The notes under the pieces are model-generated. The model was not told the DNA's origin, made no database searches, and saw nothing but the letters and a program-made list of their open reading frames with translations. The position numbers and the translations under genes were made by a program. Of a stretch of 64,000 nucleotides of DNA, positions 19,626-30,090 are shown piece by piece; positions within the stretch are counted from its first letter, which is position 1, and each line of letters starts with the position of its first letter. This DNA comes from Bacilli bacterium (GTDB lineage: Bacteria > Bacillota_I > Bacilli_A > ML615J-28 > CAG-698), in contig JAQUZE010000003.1 of assembly GCA_028691515.1 (NCBI GenBank), positions 1-64,000 on the forward strand. The letters run 5' to 3'.

Positions 19626-21102
19626 TTAATAGTAATTCTTCAATTTTATGCATAAAAGGATACATTATAGTATCTTTTTCGATAAACGGAATATACTTAC
19701 TAAAATAATCAAATGCTATTTTTGTTCTTTTACCTAATTTATCTTTTCCACGAAAATTAAGTGCTTGATAAGCAGTTAAAAACTCTAAAGCTATTACTTT
19801 CCTTGCATTACTTAAAATATCACGAGATTTTCTTGCGGAAATAGAACCCATAGAAACATGGTCTTCTTGGTTGGCTGAGGAAGGAATTGAATCAACTGAT
19901 GCCGGATGTGCTAAAACTTTATTTTCACTAACAAGTGATGCTGCTGTATATTGGACAATCATAAATCCTGAATTTACTCCTGAATTGGATGATAAAAATC
20001 TAGGCAATCCATTATTTAATTGGGGATTAACTAATCTTTCAATTCTTCTTTCACTAATACTTGCAATTTCAGATATCGCAATACCCATATAATCAAATGC
20101 TAATGCTAAAGGTTCTCCATGAAAATTTCCTGCACTTATAGCCTCTTTCTCATCCGAGAAAATCAATGGGTTATCAGTAACTGCATTCATTTCTCGATTT
20201 AAAATATCCAAAACATGTTTAAAAGCATCCAATATTGCTCCATGCACCTGTGGTGCACACCTTAAACTATATGCATCTTGTACTCTTTTTTCACCTTGCC
20301 TAGTAACATTATTACTATTTTCTAAGTAACTTATTATTTTTTTGCTCACTTCAATTTGTCCCAACTGTCCTCTTGCAATATGAACTTTAGGATCAAAAGC
20401 ATCAATAACGCCTTCCAAAGCTTCCATTGTCATTGATAAACTTAAATTTGCATAATCTAATAATCTTAAAGCATCAAATAATACTATTGCACCAATAGCA
20501 GACATTGCTTGTGTTCCATTTATTAAACTCAAACCTTCTTTTGGTCCTAACTTTGTTAAGTACTTCATTTTAGCAAGTCTATATGCACTACTTGCTGACA
20601 TTCTCTCTCCCTTATAAAAAACTTCTCCCAAACCTAAAAGAGGTAAACTCATATGCGATAATAATGCTAAATCCCCACTTGCTCCTAAACTTCCTTGTTC
20701 AAAAACCACAGGTATAATATTCTCATTTAATAACAATTCCATTTGTTCTATTGTATTAATTGATATTCCACTATAACCTTTTATCAGTGCATTAATTCTT
20801 AATACCATCATTGCTCTTACAGTTTCTAAAGGTAAAGGTTCTCCCATACCACAAGCATGACTCATAAGAAGATTTATTTGTAATAACTCTACTTTATCTT
20901 TTTCAATCATAACATTAGATAGCTGTCCAAAACCAGTATTAATACCATAAACTGCCTTATCACTTTCAGAGATTTCTTTCACAAAAAGACTAGCACTCCT
21001 TACTCTCTTCTTGCTTTGGGCGGATATTTGAATTTTTTCATTTTCCCTTGCAATAGAAATTAATTGTTCTAATGTTAATGAACTTCCATCAACAATTATC
21101 AT
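19585..21102 (-). CDS. hutH: Histidine ammonia-lyase
   Basis: YGINTGFGQLSNV; QGSLGASGDLALLSHMSLPLLG (MIO-forming ASG); AVTDNPLIF. Confidence 0.97.
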   Translation of the reverse strand: MIIVDGSSLTLEQLISIARENEKIQISAQSKKRVRSASLFVKEISESDKAVYGINTGFGQLSNVMIEKDKVELLQINLLMSHACGMGEPLPLETVRAMMVLRINALIKGYSGISINTIEQMELLLNENIIPVVFEQGSLGASGDLALLSHMSLPLLGLGEVFYKGERMSASSAYRLAKMKYLTKLGPKEGLSLINGTQAMSAIGAIVLFDALRLLDYANLSLSMTMEALEGVIDAFDPKVHIARGQLGQIEVSKKIISYLENSNNVTRQGEKRVQDAYSLRCAPQVHGAILDAFKHVLDILNREMNAVTDNPLIFSDEKEAISAGNFHGEPLALAFDYMGIAISEIASISERRIERLVNPQLNNGLPRFLSSNSGVNSGFMIVQYTAASLVSENKVLAHPASVDSIPSSANQEDHVSMGSISARKSRDILSNARKVIALEFLTAYQALNFRGKDKLGKRTKIAFDYFSKYIPFIEKDTIMYPFMHKIEELLLNDETYETLFKGDE

Positions 21103-21240
21103 ATTATCACCTATAATCTAAAAAGATTCCCTTTCAAAATATATATCTTACCTTTATTTTAACATAAAATTATCTAATCTTTAACTTTATTTATAATTCT
21201 AATCATAAATATTAATAAACATGATACAATATATAAAGAG

Positions 21241-22407
21241 GTGATTTTTATGGAAACTAATAAAAAAATTATTAATATAAATAATTTCATGAAAGAATTT
21301 TTATCTTCTAAAGATAAAAAGGCAATAATTTTAAAATATCAAAATTTTATCAATCAAATAAAACCTATTGATTTATTCAATCTTAATATGTATAAAGATA
21401 ATAATGATTATTCAATCGAAGAAATAAAAGAAAATGCAAATAAATTTGTAAACATTTTTCATGTTCCTCTTTCAAAACATGCTTTTACTTCTCATTATCA
21501 TCCATTTTTCAAAGCGATTATTCAAGAAAACAAGCACATAAAAGCCCATCTAAATAACATGAAAAAATTATTAACAAAAGAAAACATTGTAAATAATTTA
21601 CCTGTTATAAAAATAGAATTAGAAAAACTAAATGAACTTGAAAAAAAATGGTTAAAAAAAGAAAATATTATTTTCCCTAGAATAGAAAAAAATATTCCTT
21701 CACATAAACCTCTTGATATTATGTGGAGCTTACACGATGATGTAAGAAATGAACTAAAACTATTACTTTCAAATTTTACTAGTAAAAAAATAGATATTAA
21801 TACTTTTAATAAAAAAATTGGTTCATTCTATTATTTACTTTTTGGAATTATCCAAAAAGAAGAATTGATACTTTATCCTGTAGCATCAGAAATTCTAACA
21901 AATGAAATTCTTGATGAAATGTACCAAGAATCCTTTCTTTATGGATATACTTTCTTAAATCTAGACCGACCAGTAATAAAACAAACAAACATTAACAATA
22001 AATTTATCTTTTCTCCTATAAATGGAAAACTTAATTTTAACCAATTAAATTTACTTTTTAATAATTTACCAATAGATATTACTTATGTTGATGAATTTGA
22101 TAAAGTATTATTTTATAATGATACTAAAACAAGACATTTTCCAAGAAATCCATCGGTTATTGGAAGACTTGTTGAAAATTGCCACCCACCAAAAAGCATT
22201 AATATAGTAAAAAAAATAATACAATCATTTAAAAATAATGAAAAAAACTCTGCTCAATTTTATATTAATTATAAAGATAAATTTATTTCAATAACTTACT
22301 ATGCTATTAGAGATGAACATAATAATTATAGAGGTATATTAGAAGTATCACAAGATATCACAAACTTAAAAAATATTAATAAAGAAAAGAGATTACTTGA
22401 TTGGTAA
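21241..22407 (+). CDS. DUF438-type protein (hemerythrin-like region plus PAS domain)
   Basis: HVPLSKHAFTSHYHPFFKAI..., WSLHDDVRNELK, KEELILYPVA; C-terminal PAS-like ITYVDEFDKVLFYND...GRLVENCHPPKS. Confidence 0.82.
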   Translation: MIFMETNKKIININNFMKEFLSSKDKKAIILKYQNFINQIKPIDLFNLNMYKDNNDYSIEEIKENANKFVNIFHVPLSKHAFTSHYHPFFKAIIQENKHIKAHLNNMKKLLTKENIVNNLPVIKIELEKLNELEKKWLKKENIIFPRIEKNIPSHKPLDIMWSLHDDVRNELKLLLSNFTSKKIDINTFNKKIGSFYYLLFGIIQKEELILYPVASEILTNEILDEMYQESFLYGYTFLNLDRPVIKQTNINNKFIFSPINGKLNFNQLNLLFNNLPIDITYVDEFDKVLFYNDTKTRHFPRNPSVIGRLVENCHPPKSINIVKKIIQSFKNNEKNSAQFYINYKDKFISITYYAIRDEHNNYRGILEVSQDITNLKNINKEKRLLDW

Positions 22408-22417
22408 TCTCTTTTTT
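22387..22417 (+). terminator. Intrinsic terminator
   Basis: AAGAGATTAC-TTGATTG-GTAATCTCTTTTTT. Confidence 0.85.
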
Positions 22418-22421
22418 ATTT

Positions 22422-23351
22422 TTATATCTTTAATCTATATGTTTTATATTCTTTATATTCAATAACTTCAATATTTTTATCAATATTCAATTGTTCAAAA
22501 ATATTATCTATTCTTATACATTTTCTCGTCTTAAGAAAACTTTCAAGCTCAAACTGATTCATTGGATGTCTTTGAATAATTCTTAAAACAGCTAAATAAT
22601 CATCTTTGATTTCACTATGGAATCCAATTGAATTAGGTAAATCTATTGGAATTCCTTTTAAATATTTTGCAATTTCTTCCATTTTTTCATGTGATACAGG
22701 ATTAACACCTTTTTCAGCAGGTGGCCTAATAGGAGTATTTAAATATAATTTATCATATTTTATTTTTTTTAATAATTTTTTATATTCTTCTAAAGATATT
22801 TGATCATCATTAATGTTTTCCATAAACATTATCTCTAACCATATTTCTCCCTTAAATATATTACTAAATTCTATAATCCCATTAATAATATTTTGGAAAA
22901 CTAATTTTTTATGTGGTCTATTAATTAATCTAAATGAATTTTCGTCATATGCATCAATTGTTGGTAAAATAATATCACAATTTAATAAATCCTCTTGAAC
23001 CTGTTTATCATCTAACAGCGCACCATTAGTAATAACCACTACTGGTTTATTACAAATTTTTTTTATTTTATTAATTAATTCACCAATTCCTTTATATAGT
23101 GTGGGCTCTCCAGAACCAACAATACTTACAACATCAAACTTAATATTATTACTTAAAGTAATTACTAATTCTGAAATAATCTCATCAACACTATAAAACA
23201 TTTCTCTTTTGTTAACCATATGATTTGTTCTGCCTAGTTGACAATAAATACAAGAATAATTACAGTATTTTTTAGGTATTGGGCTAATACCCAAAGATAA
23301 TCCTAAGCGTCTAGATGGAATCGGACCATAAATATACTTCATATCATTCAT
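22422..23351 (-). CDS. Radical SAM protein (COG0731/TYW1-like Fe-S oxidoreductase)
   Basis: MKYIYGPIPSRRLGLSLGISPIPKKYCNYSCIYCQLG: CxxxCxxC; VGSGEPTLY. Start moved from 23396 to ATG ~23351, overlapping the end of the NifX gene. Confidence 0.88.
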   Translation of the reverse strand: MNDMKYIYGPIPSRRLGLSLGISPIPKKYCNYSCIYCQLGRTNHMVNKREMFYSVDEIISELVITLSNNIKFDVVSIVGSGEPTLYKGIGELINKIKKICNKPVVVITNGALLDDKQVQEDLLNCDIILPTIDAYDENSFRLINRPHKKLVFQNIINGIIEFSNIFKGEIWLEIMFMENINDDQISLEEYKKLLKKIKYDKLYLNTPIRPPAEKGVNPVSHEKMEEIAKYLKGIPIDLPNSIGFHSEIKDDYLAVLRIIQRHPMNQFELESFLKTRKCIRIDNIFEQLNIDKNIEVIEYKEYKTYRLKI

Positions 23352-23352
23352 T

Positions 23353-23706
23353 TTAATTATTATCCTTATTTTCATTAATATCGCTACATAAAACACTTAT
23401 TGTTAATTTTTCATTAATAAAATCTAATACTGCTTGTCTACATTTGGTAGATATATCCATAATTATTTCAATATTATTATCACAAAATAATTTTCTTGCT
23501 AAATCACCTATACCACCACAAATTAAATATTTTATATTATTTTCAGAAAACACTTTTGGTAATTCATCTTGTAAAATATCTTTTATTTTAAATTTTTTTA
23601 TTTTTGTAATTCTATTATTTTCCACATAAAAAATTTTATACATATCACAATTACTATAATGTTTATGAACATATCTATGATCACAAGCTACTGCTATTTT
23701 ATACAT
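23353..23706 (-). CDS. NifX/NifB-superfamily protein (third paralogue)
   Basis: MYKIAVACDHRYVHKHYSNCDMYKIFYVENNRI...LICGGIGDLARKLFCDNNIEI. Confidence 0.78.
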   Translation of the reverse strand: MYKIAVACDHRYVHKHYSNCDMYKIFYVENNRITKIKKFKIKDILQDELPKVFSENNIKYLICGGIGDLARKLFCDNNIEIIMDISTKCRQAVLDFINEKLTISVLCSDINENKDNN

Positions 23707-23743
23707 TTAACTACCCCCAAAATTAAATTAAAAAAATAAAACA

Positions 23744-24568
23744 TTATAATTTAATCTCCATTCCAGAAGACAAATACTTTATTTTACTTCCCATCTTCTT
23801 CTTTAAAATTTGAAATGCTTTATCTCCAGTACAATGACATGTGTAATAAACAATATCATTTTTAAGTAATTCTGAAGCATACTCTTCAATAATACTAATA
23901 TCTTCGCTAATTGATTTAGAATTGCTATATAGATGAAACCCTCCAATAACATAATCTATTTTAAGATTATATGTATTTATACATTCATTAATTATATTTA
24001 TAATTCCTTTATGAGAACATCCGCTTATTAATACAACTTTATCTCTTTCTTGAATAATCAAATATTGTTCGTGAAGAAAATCATCTTCAATTAATTCACT
24101 ATTTTTAAAAACAAACAAATGTTTATTTCCTGATGGATACAATTTTTTTTCTGAAACTTTTGAAAACAACATTAAATACTCATTAATTTTAAATTCATTG
24201 TCAATTAAAATTAATCTATCATTATTAATTAAACTTTTGTCAAGTCCTATATACTTTGTTGTATTATTTTCCTGACTAGAATAAAAATCATTAAAAGCAT
24301 TTTTTTGAAAGAAAATTTTTGCTTTAGTGTTAATATTTAAGAAAGTATTTAGACCCCCTCCATGATCATAATGGCCATGAGAAATTATTAAATAATCAAC
24401 ATCTTTTAGTTTAATATTTAATTTTAAAGCATTATTACTAAAAATACTTGAGGCACCAGTATCAAATAATACTTTTATATTATTAATTTCAATATATATA
24501 CTTAATCCATGTTCATGTAAAAATTTTTCATTTAAAGAAATATTATCACTTAAACTTTTTATTAACAT
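23744..24568 (-). CDS. Metallo-beta-lactamase-fold hydrolase
   Basis: VLFDTGAS, LIISHGHYDHGGGL, SGCSHKGI. Start moved from 24601 to ATG 24568 with GGAAAGGAA RBS. Confidence 0.88.
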   Translation of the reverse strand: MLIKSLSDNISLNEKFLHEHGLSIYIEINNIKVLFDTGASSIFSNNALKLNIKLKDVDYLIISHGHYDHGGGLNTFLNINTKAKIFFQKNAFNDFYSSQENNTTKYIGLDKSLINNDRLILIDNEFKINEYLMLFSKVSEKKLYPSGNKHLFVFKNSELIEDDFLHEQYLIIQERDKVVLISGCSHKGIINIINECINTYNLKIDYVIGGFHLYSNSKSISEDISIIEEYASELLKNDIVYYTCHCTGDKAFQILKKKMGSKIKYLSSGMEIKL

Positions 24569-24697
24569 TAAAATTTCCTTTCCTAAAACAATTATCGACA
24601 TATGCCATCTATTTTTATTATATACTTAATATGTAATAAGTCAACAATCATGATTAATTTTTTGAATTATTCATTAACTTATTATTTTTAATAAAAC

Positions 24698-25363
24698 CTA
24701 TCTTAAAATATAAAACTTATTTGTTTTATTTTCAACGCTAAGTTGAAACCCTGCTTTTTTATAAAGATTCATTGCAACTTCATTTCGTGTACTACAGAAT
24801 AAATATATTCCTTCACTATTTGATAAATTCATAATATAGTACAATGCATTCAAAGCTAATTTTTTTCCTCTATATTCTTTTCTAAGACAAAAAGACTCTA
24901 AACACGCATCATCTATAATAAAAGTTCCAATAATATTTTCTTTATATTTAATAAATCCTATTATCGCATTATCCTTATTTAAATATTCATTTACTTCATC
25001 GTTGTCAACATAGGTCATATTATCAATATTTTTAGTTGCTTCATTTGTAATCCTAATATATAGTTTTGCACTACCTTCACTCACTTTCTCATGTGAATAA
25101 TCCTTAATATTCTTTTTAGGATTAGAAACTACATATCTATTTATTTGATAATCTTCTTTTCTATTACCAAAAATTGTTTCTGTATGATCACCAACTTTTA
25201 CATTCTCAATATTATACTCATCAGCAACTTTATTTATTTCGTTAAGAATTTCTTCTTTATTCTTACATTCATCAACAACAACATTCATTGTTAAAATTTC
25301 TTTTTCAATGTAAATTGTATATTTACCATTATTATCATTATATTCTTTTTTCATTACCATCAC
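24698..25363 (-). CDS. GNAT-family acetyltransferase
   Basis: ESFCLRKEYRGKKLALNALYYIMNLS...NEVAMNLYKKAGFQ. Confidence 0.85.
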   Translation of the reverse strand: MMVMKKEYNDNNGKYTIYIEKEILTMNVVVDECKNKEEILNEINKVADEYNIENVKVGDHTETIFGNRKEDYQINRYVVSNPKKNIKDYSHEKVSEGSAKLYIRITNEATKNIDNMTYVDNDEVNEYLNKDNAIIGFIKYKENIIGTFIIDDACLESFCLRKEYRGKKLALNALYYIMNLSNSEGIYLFCSTRNEVAMNLYKKAGFQLSVENKTNKFYILR

Positions 25364-25416
25364 CTAACTCTATATATTATTTTATCACTAACTTCAATCT
25401 AAATCAATTTACACTT

Positions 25417-25448
25417 AAAAAGACTTATCAAATTTGATAAGTCTTTTT
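25417..25448. terminator. Intrinsic terminator
   Basis: AAAAAGACTTATCAAATTTGATAAGTCTTTTT palindrome. Confidence 0.8.
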
Positions 25449-25451
25449 AGC

Positions 25452-26000
25452 TTAAATATCTTTTCCTTCCATAAATATATATTTTGAAAAGAACAATCTT
25501 TCAATCATATATTGTTTTCTTTTTAAATCATTACGATCAAAAAATAATTTTTCAACTGTTGTCCACATAAAAACCCAACTACCAATTGAAGCAATTTCTT
25601 TAAGAACAAAAATATCTAAATTAATTGCATTCATATATACACTTAATCCTAAAAAAATTAATCCAAAAGCAAATAATAAAATTATCTTTTTATAAAAAAT
25701 TCTTAAAGCAAGTTTAATTTCATATAGCCTTGCAACTATTTGTTGCTCTATTTTATTTTTAACAACTTCTTCTTGCTTTTTAGGACAATTTGTTACATAA
25801 ATTTCAAGATCATATTTATATGGAATATATTTATTGTCTACTTCCATTCCATCAATGGCATCACTAATTGTATTTTTATTTAATACTTCCTTAGCATCTA
25901 CTTCAATATAATTTTCTTCAATATACTCTTTATATTTATCTACACGATCATCTAATCTTTTTAATTCTGTCTTATATTTCTTTTTTTCTTCTTTTGTCAT
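25452..26000 (-). CDS. Small membrane protein of unknown function (two TM helices)
   Basis: ORF directly downstream of YolD-like gene; IILLFAFGLIFLGLSVYM TM segment. Confidence 0.7.
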   Translation of the reverse strand: MTKEEKKKYKTELKRLDDRVDKYKEYIEENYIEVDAKEVLNKNTISDAIDGMEVDNKYIPYKYDLEIYVTNCPKKQEEVVKNKIEQQIVARLYEIKLALRIFYKKIILLFAFGLIFLGLSVYMNAINLDIFVLKEIASIGSWVFMWTTVEKLFFDRNDLKRKQYMIERLFFSKYIFMEGKDI

Positions 26001-26012
26001 TATATTACCCCT

Positions 26013-26366
26013 CTATATACTAAAATAATCACTTTCAGGATCTTTTATAGAATTTCCTCTAACATCTAATAAATTTGAAAACAAAATTTCCGTCTTAACT
26101 ATTGTAACATTTTTATTATTAAAATCAACTTTTGAAACCATTCCTTCTAGTTCAATATATGAACCTTCTGAATAAAATATAACTGTAATAATTTCATTTT
26201 TTTTAATTTGTTTTATTTTATTAGATAAAATTTCTGCTTCTTCCTTTGATAAAATTATTTTAGGTACAATTACTTTTTCCTTTTCTCTTAATGCTTCTCT
26301 AAAGCCTTTTAAAGCCTCAAAAGGTAAAAACTGTTTTGCTCTATCTACTTTCTTTTTATTCTGCAT
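26013..26366 (-). CDS. YolD-like protein
   Basis: DRAKQFLPFEALKGFREALREKEKV; overlaps the Y-family polymerase gene. Confidence 0.88.
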   Translation of the reverse strand: MQNKKKVDRAKQFLPFEALKGFREALREKEKVIVPKIILSKEEAEILSNKIKQIKKNEIITVIFYSEGSYIELEGMVSKVDFNNKNVTIVKTEILFSNLLDVRGNSIKDPESDYFSI

Positions 26367-27618
26367 TATGACCTCCTACAAGTTTATTTCTTTTAATTGT
26401 AGTAGCATCTTCCTCTAAATCCATTGCCTTCACAATAGAATTCTTACCATATTTATTTTTAATTAAATTAATTGTCTTTTGTATTTTTTTCTCTTTAGCT
26501 ACACTTTCATAATCAGTAAATAAATCAAATTGTTCATATTCGTCACTAATAACATTATTAAAACCAATTGCAATTCTTCTTATTAAATATTTTTTACTTG
26601 TTGTTTTGTTAAACAAATCAATAAAATAAGGAAGAATTAACAAATGACTATTTGTTTTAACAGTCATATGAACTGAGCCACCAGTACTTTTTATAATATC
26701 TTTTGAATATCCTATTGATAAAAATATATTATCAGAAACTAAGTTTTTTTCTACTAATTGTAAACACATTAAATCAACCATTTCTTTTAAAACTAATAAA
26801 GCTTGATCAAATTTATAATCACTAAATAAAATTTGATTTGTAGAAAGAGAATTAGCTACTGGACGATATGCTTTTATTTGCGAAATCGTACACGGTTCTC
26901 TTCCCCAAGCATGATCAATTAAATATTCTGCATTTACTCCAAACTCTTTGTAAAGAACTTCTTGATCTATTTTTGTTATTCCTTCCATATCAAAAATATT
27001 ATATTTTTCCAACCTTTTTGAAATTCCTCTACCAATTTGCCAAAAATCTGTTAATGGTTTATGATTCCATAATCTTTCTTTATATAAATCTTCATCTAAG
27101 TAAGCTATATTATTTGATGCATGTTTTGCAAGAATATCTAGCGCTACTTTTGTTAAAAACATATTTGTACCAATACCAACAGATGCACTAATTCCTGTAG
27201 TTTTAAAAATATCATCAAGAATTTTCTGAGATAATTGTTTTGCAGTAAGTTTATACATTTTAAGATATTTGGTAACATCCATAAAAGATTCATCTATAGA
27301 ATAAACATGAATATCTTCTTTTGCAATATATTTCAAATATATAGCATAAATATTGGCAGCATACTCAATATACTTTTTCATTCTTGGAAGTGCAGTTATA
27401 TATTTGATATTATTTGGAATCTCAAAAATACGGCACCTATTTCTAACTCCCATTTCTTTCATTTTAGGAGAAACTGCTAAACATATAGCGCCATTCCCTC
27501 TTGTTGGATCAGCTACAACCAAATTCGTAGTAAAAGGATTTAAGCCTCTTTCTACACATTCTACAGAAGCAAAAAAAGTTTTAAAATCAATACAAATATA
27601 TGTCTTAGATACTTTCAC
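26356..27618 (-). CDS. Y-family DNA polymerase (UvrX/ImuB-type)
   Basis: YICIDFKTFFASVECVERGLNPF, YSIDESFMDVT, GISASVGIGTNMFLTKVALD. Likely GTG start at 27618 preceded by GGAGG. Confidence 0.92.
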   Translation of the reverse strand: MKVSKTYICIDFKTFFASVECVERGLNPFTTNLVVADPTRGNGAICLAVSPKMKEMGVRNRCRIFEIPNNIKYITALPRMKKYIEYAANIYAIYLKYIAKEDIHVYSIDESFMDVTKYLKMYKLTAKQLSQKILDDIFKTTGISASVGIGTNMFLTKVALDILAKHASNNIAYLDEDLYKERLWNHKPLTDFWQIGRGISKRLEKYNIFDMEGITKIDQEVLYKEFGVNAEYLIDHAWGREPCTISQIKAYRPVANSLSTNQILFSDYKFDQALLVLKEMVDLMCLQLVEKNLVSDNIFLSIGYSKDIIKSTGGSVHMTVKTNSHLLILPYFIDLFNKTTSKKYLIRRIAIGFNNVISDEYEQFDLFTDYESVAKEKKIQKTINLIKNKYGKNSIVKAMDLEEDATTIKRNKLVGGHNAE

Positions 27619-27720
27619 TTTTTTACTTCCTCCTTTTATATATAAAAAACCTTTCATCTATTAAAATTATACCATATTATAAACATTTGAAAAAGTTTAA
27701 CATAAATATATTCTCCATTT

Positions 27721-27752
27721 TAAAAGTCACAAGAATTTTTCTTATGACTTTT
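27721..27752 (-). terminator. Intrinsic terminator
   Basis: AAAAGTCAcAAGAA-TTT-TTCTTaTGACTTTT. Confidence 0.7.
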
Positions 27753-27768
27753 AAATAAACTATTAAAT

Positions 27769-28941
27769 CTATTGCACAATATCCATTTCTTTTGCTGTTA
27801 AATACATTATTTCAACAGCTTTTTTCAACATTTCTTTTGTATGAAGAGCAGAAACCATACATCTAACTCTTCCTAACCCAACAGGAACAGTTGGGAAAAC
27901 AATACCCGATACATAAACACCTCTATTTAATAACTCTTTAGAAAATCTCATAGTTTTTGCCTCATCTCCCACCATAATTGGAGTAATTGGAGTTTGGCTT
28001 TTTCCTATATCAAAACCTTTTTTTACTAGTTCATCTTTAAAATATTTTGCATTTTCCCATAGTTTATCAGTATATTCACTAGATTCTTCTAACATTTTAA
28101 ATGCTTCAATAATTGCTGCTACAGCTGCAGGCATCATGGCTGTTGAAAATAATAAAGGTCTTCCCCGATGAAGCAACCAATCTCTAGATGATTTTGAGCC
28201 ACATACATATCCACCAACAACACCAATAGCCTTAGAAAGTGTTCCAATAATAAAATCAACTTGTCCATTTAACCCAAAATGATCTACTGTTCCTCTTCCT
28301 GACTTCCCCAAAACTCCTGATCCATGTGCATCATCTACATAAGTCATTGCTTTATATTTCTTTGCAAGTTTGACTATTTCTGGAAGCTTAGCAATATCTC
28401 CATCCATAGAAAAAACTCCATCAGTAATAATTAAAACATCTTTGTATTGATTTCTTTTTTCTATAAGTATTTTTTCTAAATCAGCCATATCAGAATGTTT
28501 ATAAACTGCCCTAGCTGCTTTAGATAATCTCACTCCATCAATAATAGAAGCGTGGTTTAATTCATCAGAAATAATTAAATCATCTTTATCAGTTATTGCT
28601 TGAATTGCCCCTGAATTACAAAGAAATCCTGCTTGAAAAACTGTTGCGGCTTCTTCATGTTTAAACTTAGCAATTACATCGTCTAATTTTTCATGAATAT
28701 CCATATTCCCTACAATAGTTCTAACTGCTCCAGCACCAACACCATACTTATCAATTGCTTCTTTAGCAGCTTTTTTTAATCTTGGATGATTGGCAAATCC
28801 CAAATAATTATTAGAAGATAAATTAATAATATCTTTTCCATTAAAATTAATAATTGCATCACAAGGTCCCTGATTAATAGGTAATTCTCTATATATTCCT
28901 AAATCTTTTAATTGTTGAATTTTATTATCTATAGTAGACAT
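27769..28941 (-). CDS. kbl: Glycine C-acetyltransferase (2-amino-3-ketobutyrate CoA ligase)
   Basis: [78 protein letters not shown]. Confidence 0.94.
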   Translation of the reverse strand: MSTIDNKIQQLKDLGIYRELPINQGPCDAIINFNGKDIINLSSNNYLGFANHPRLKKAAKEAIDKYGVGAGAVRTIVGNMDIHEKLDDVIAKFKHEEAATVFQAGFLCNSGAIQAITDKDDLIISDELNHASIIDGVRLSKAARAVYKHSDMADLEKILIEKRNQYKDVLIITDGVFSMDGDIAKLPEIVKLAKKYKAMTYVDDAHGSGVLGKSGRGTVDHFGLNGQVDFIIGTLSKAIGVVGGYVCGSKSSRDWLLHRGRPLLFSTAMMPAAVAAIIEAFKMLEESSEYTDKLWENAKYFKDELVKKGFDIGKSQTPITPIMVGDEAKTMRFSKELLNRGVYVSGIVFPTVPVGLGRVRCMVSALHTKEMLKKAVEIMYLTAKEMDIVQ

Positions 28942-28952
28942 ATATCCTCCTT

Positions 28953-29990
28953 TTAAGGTATTAAAACAACTTTTCCACTATTTCCAGATATCATCTTAGC
29001 CATAGCTTCTTCCATTTCATTTAATTTATAAAAGTGGGTAACAATTTTTTCTAAATCTAACATATTATTGCTAATTAAATCTTTAACTTGATCCCAAGTT
29101 TCATACATTTTTCTTCCAACAACGCCATAAATACTAATTCCTTTAAAAATAACATCATTAGAAAAATCAACTTCAATATTTTGATCGCATATTCCCAACA
29201 TTGACATTTTGCCACCAGCTTTAATATATTTAAATGCTGACTCAATAGCATTCTTATTGCCAGAAAACTCGCAAACAACATCAACACCTTTCCCATTTGT
29301 TTCTTCTAATACACGATTAATTACATTCTCTTTCAATGGATTAATAACAACATCAGCACCAAGTTCCTTTGCTAAATTAATTCTATAATCATTTAACTCT
29401 ATAGCAATTATTTTTTTAGCACCAATTGCTTTAGAAATATTAACTCCCATTAAACCAATAGGGCCACAACCTACAATAGCAACAATTTTATCCTTAATTT
29501 CAAAATGCATTACTGTATGAACTGCATTTCCTAAAGGTTCTTGAATAGATAAATATTTAGAGTCTGTATTAGTTTTATCCACAATTAAATTTTTTGAAGG
29601 CATTTTTGCATATTCTGCAAAACAGCCATCAACATCAACACCAATAATTTTTGTATTTTCACAAACATGGTATTCTTTTCTTTGACAAAACTCACATTCA
29701 CCACAAACTATATGAGTTTCAGCAGAGACAATATCTCCTAATTTAACATTATCAACATTACTTCCAAGTTTAATAACCTTACCAGAAAATTCATGGCCAA
29801 CTATTAAAGGTCTCTTAATTCTTCTTTGACTCCATTTATCCCATTTATAAATATGGACATCAGTTCCACAAATAGATGTTGCTAATACTTTAATCAATAC
29901 TTCATTCGGTAACAACTCATCAGGAACAAGTTTATTAACTTTCGTGAAACCTGGTGCATCATCTTTTTTTATATACGCAATCATTTCCAA
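28953..29990 (-). CDS. tdh: L-threonine 3-dehydrogenase
   Basis: [52 protein letters not shown]. Confidence 0.95.
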   Translation of the reverse strand: MEMIAYIKKDDAPGFTKVNKLVPDELLPNEVLIKVLATSICGTDVHIYKWDKWSQRRIKRPLIVGHEFSGKVIKLGSNVDNVKLGDIVSAETHIVCGECEFCQRKEYHVCENTKIIGVDVDGCFAEYAKMPSKNLIVDKTNTDSKYLSIQEPLGNAVHTVMHFEIKDKIVAIVGCGPIGLMGVNISKAIGAKKIIAIELNDYRINLAKELGADVVINPLKENVINRVLEETNGKGVDVVCEFSGNKNAIESAFKYIKAGGKMSMLGICDQNIEVDFSNDVIFKGISIYGVVGRKMYETWDQVKDLISNNMLDLEKIVTHFYKLNEMEEAMAKMISGNSGKVVLIP

Positions 29991-30059
29991 ATTTAAACAT
30001 CTCCTTTTTCATTTAAACCCTATATATATATTATACGCCTACATTTCTATTATTCAAAT

Positions 30060-30090
30060 AAAAATAGTATCTAATCCTGATACTATTTTT
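30060..30090. terminator. Intrinsic terminator
   Basis: AAAAATAGTATC-TAATCCT-GATACTATTTTT. Confidence 0.8.

Noticed and set aside
26868-27664. Plus-strand ORFs opposite the Y-family polymerase
   Set aside because: Antisense shadow ORFs; no independent coding evidence.
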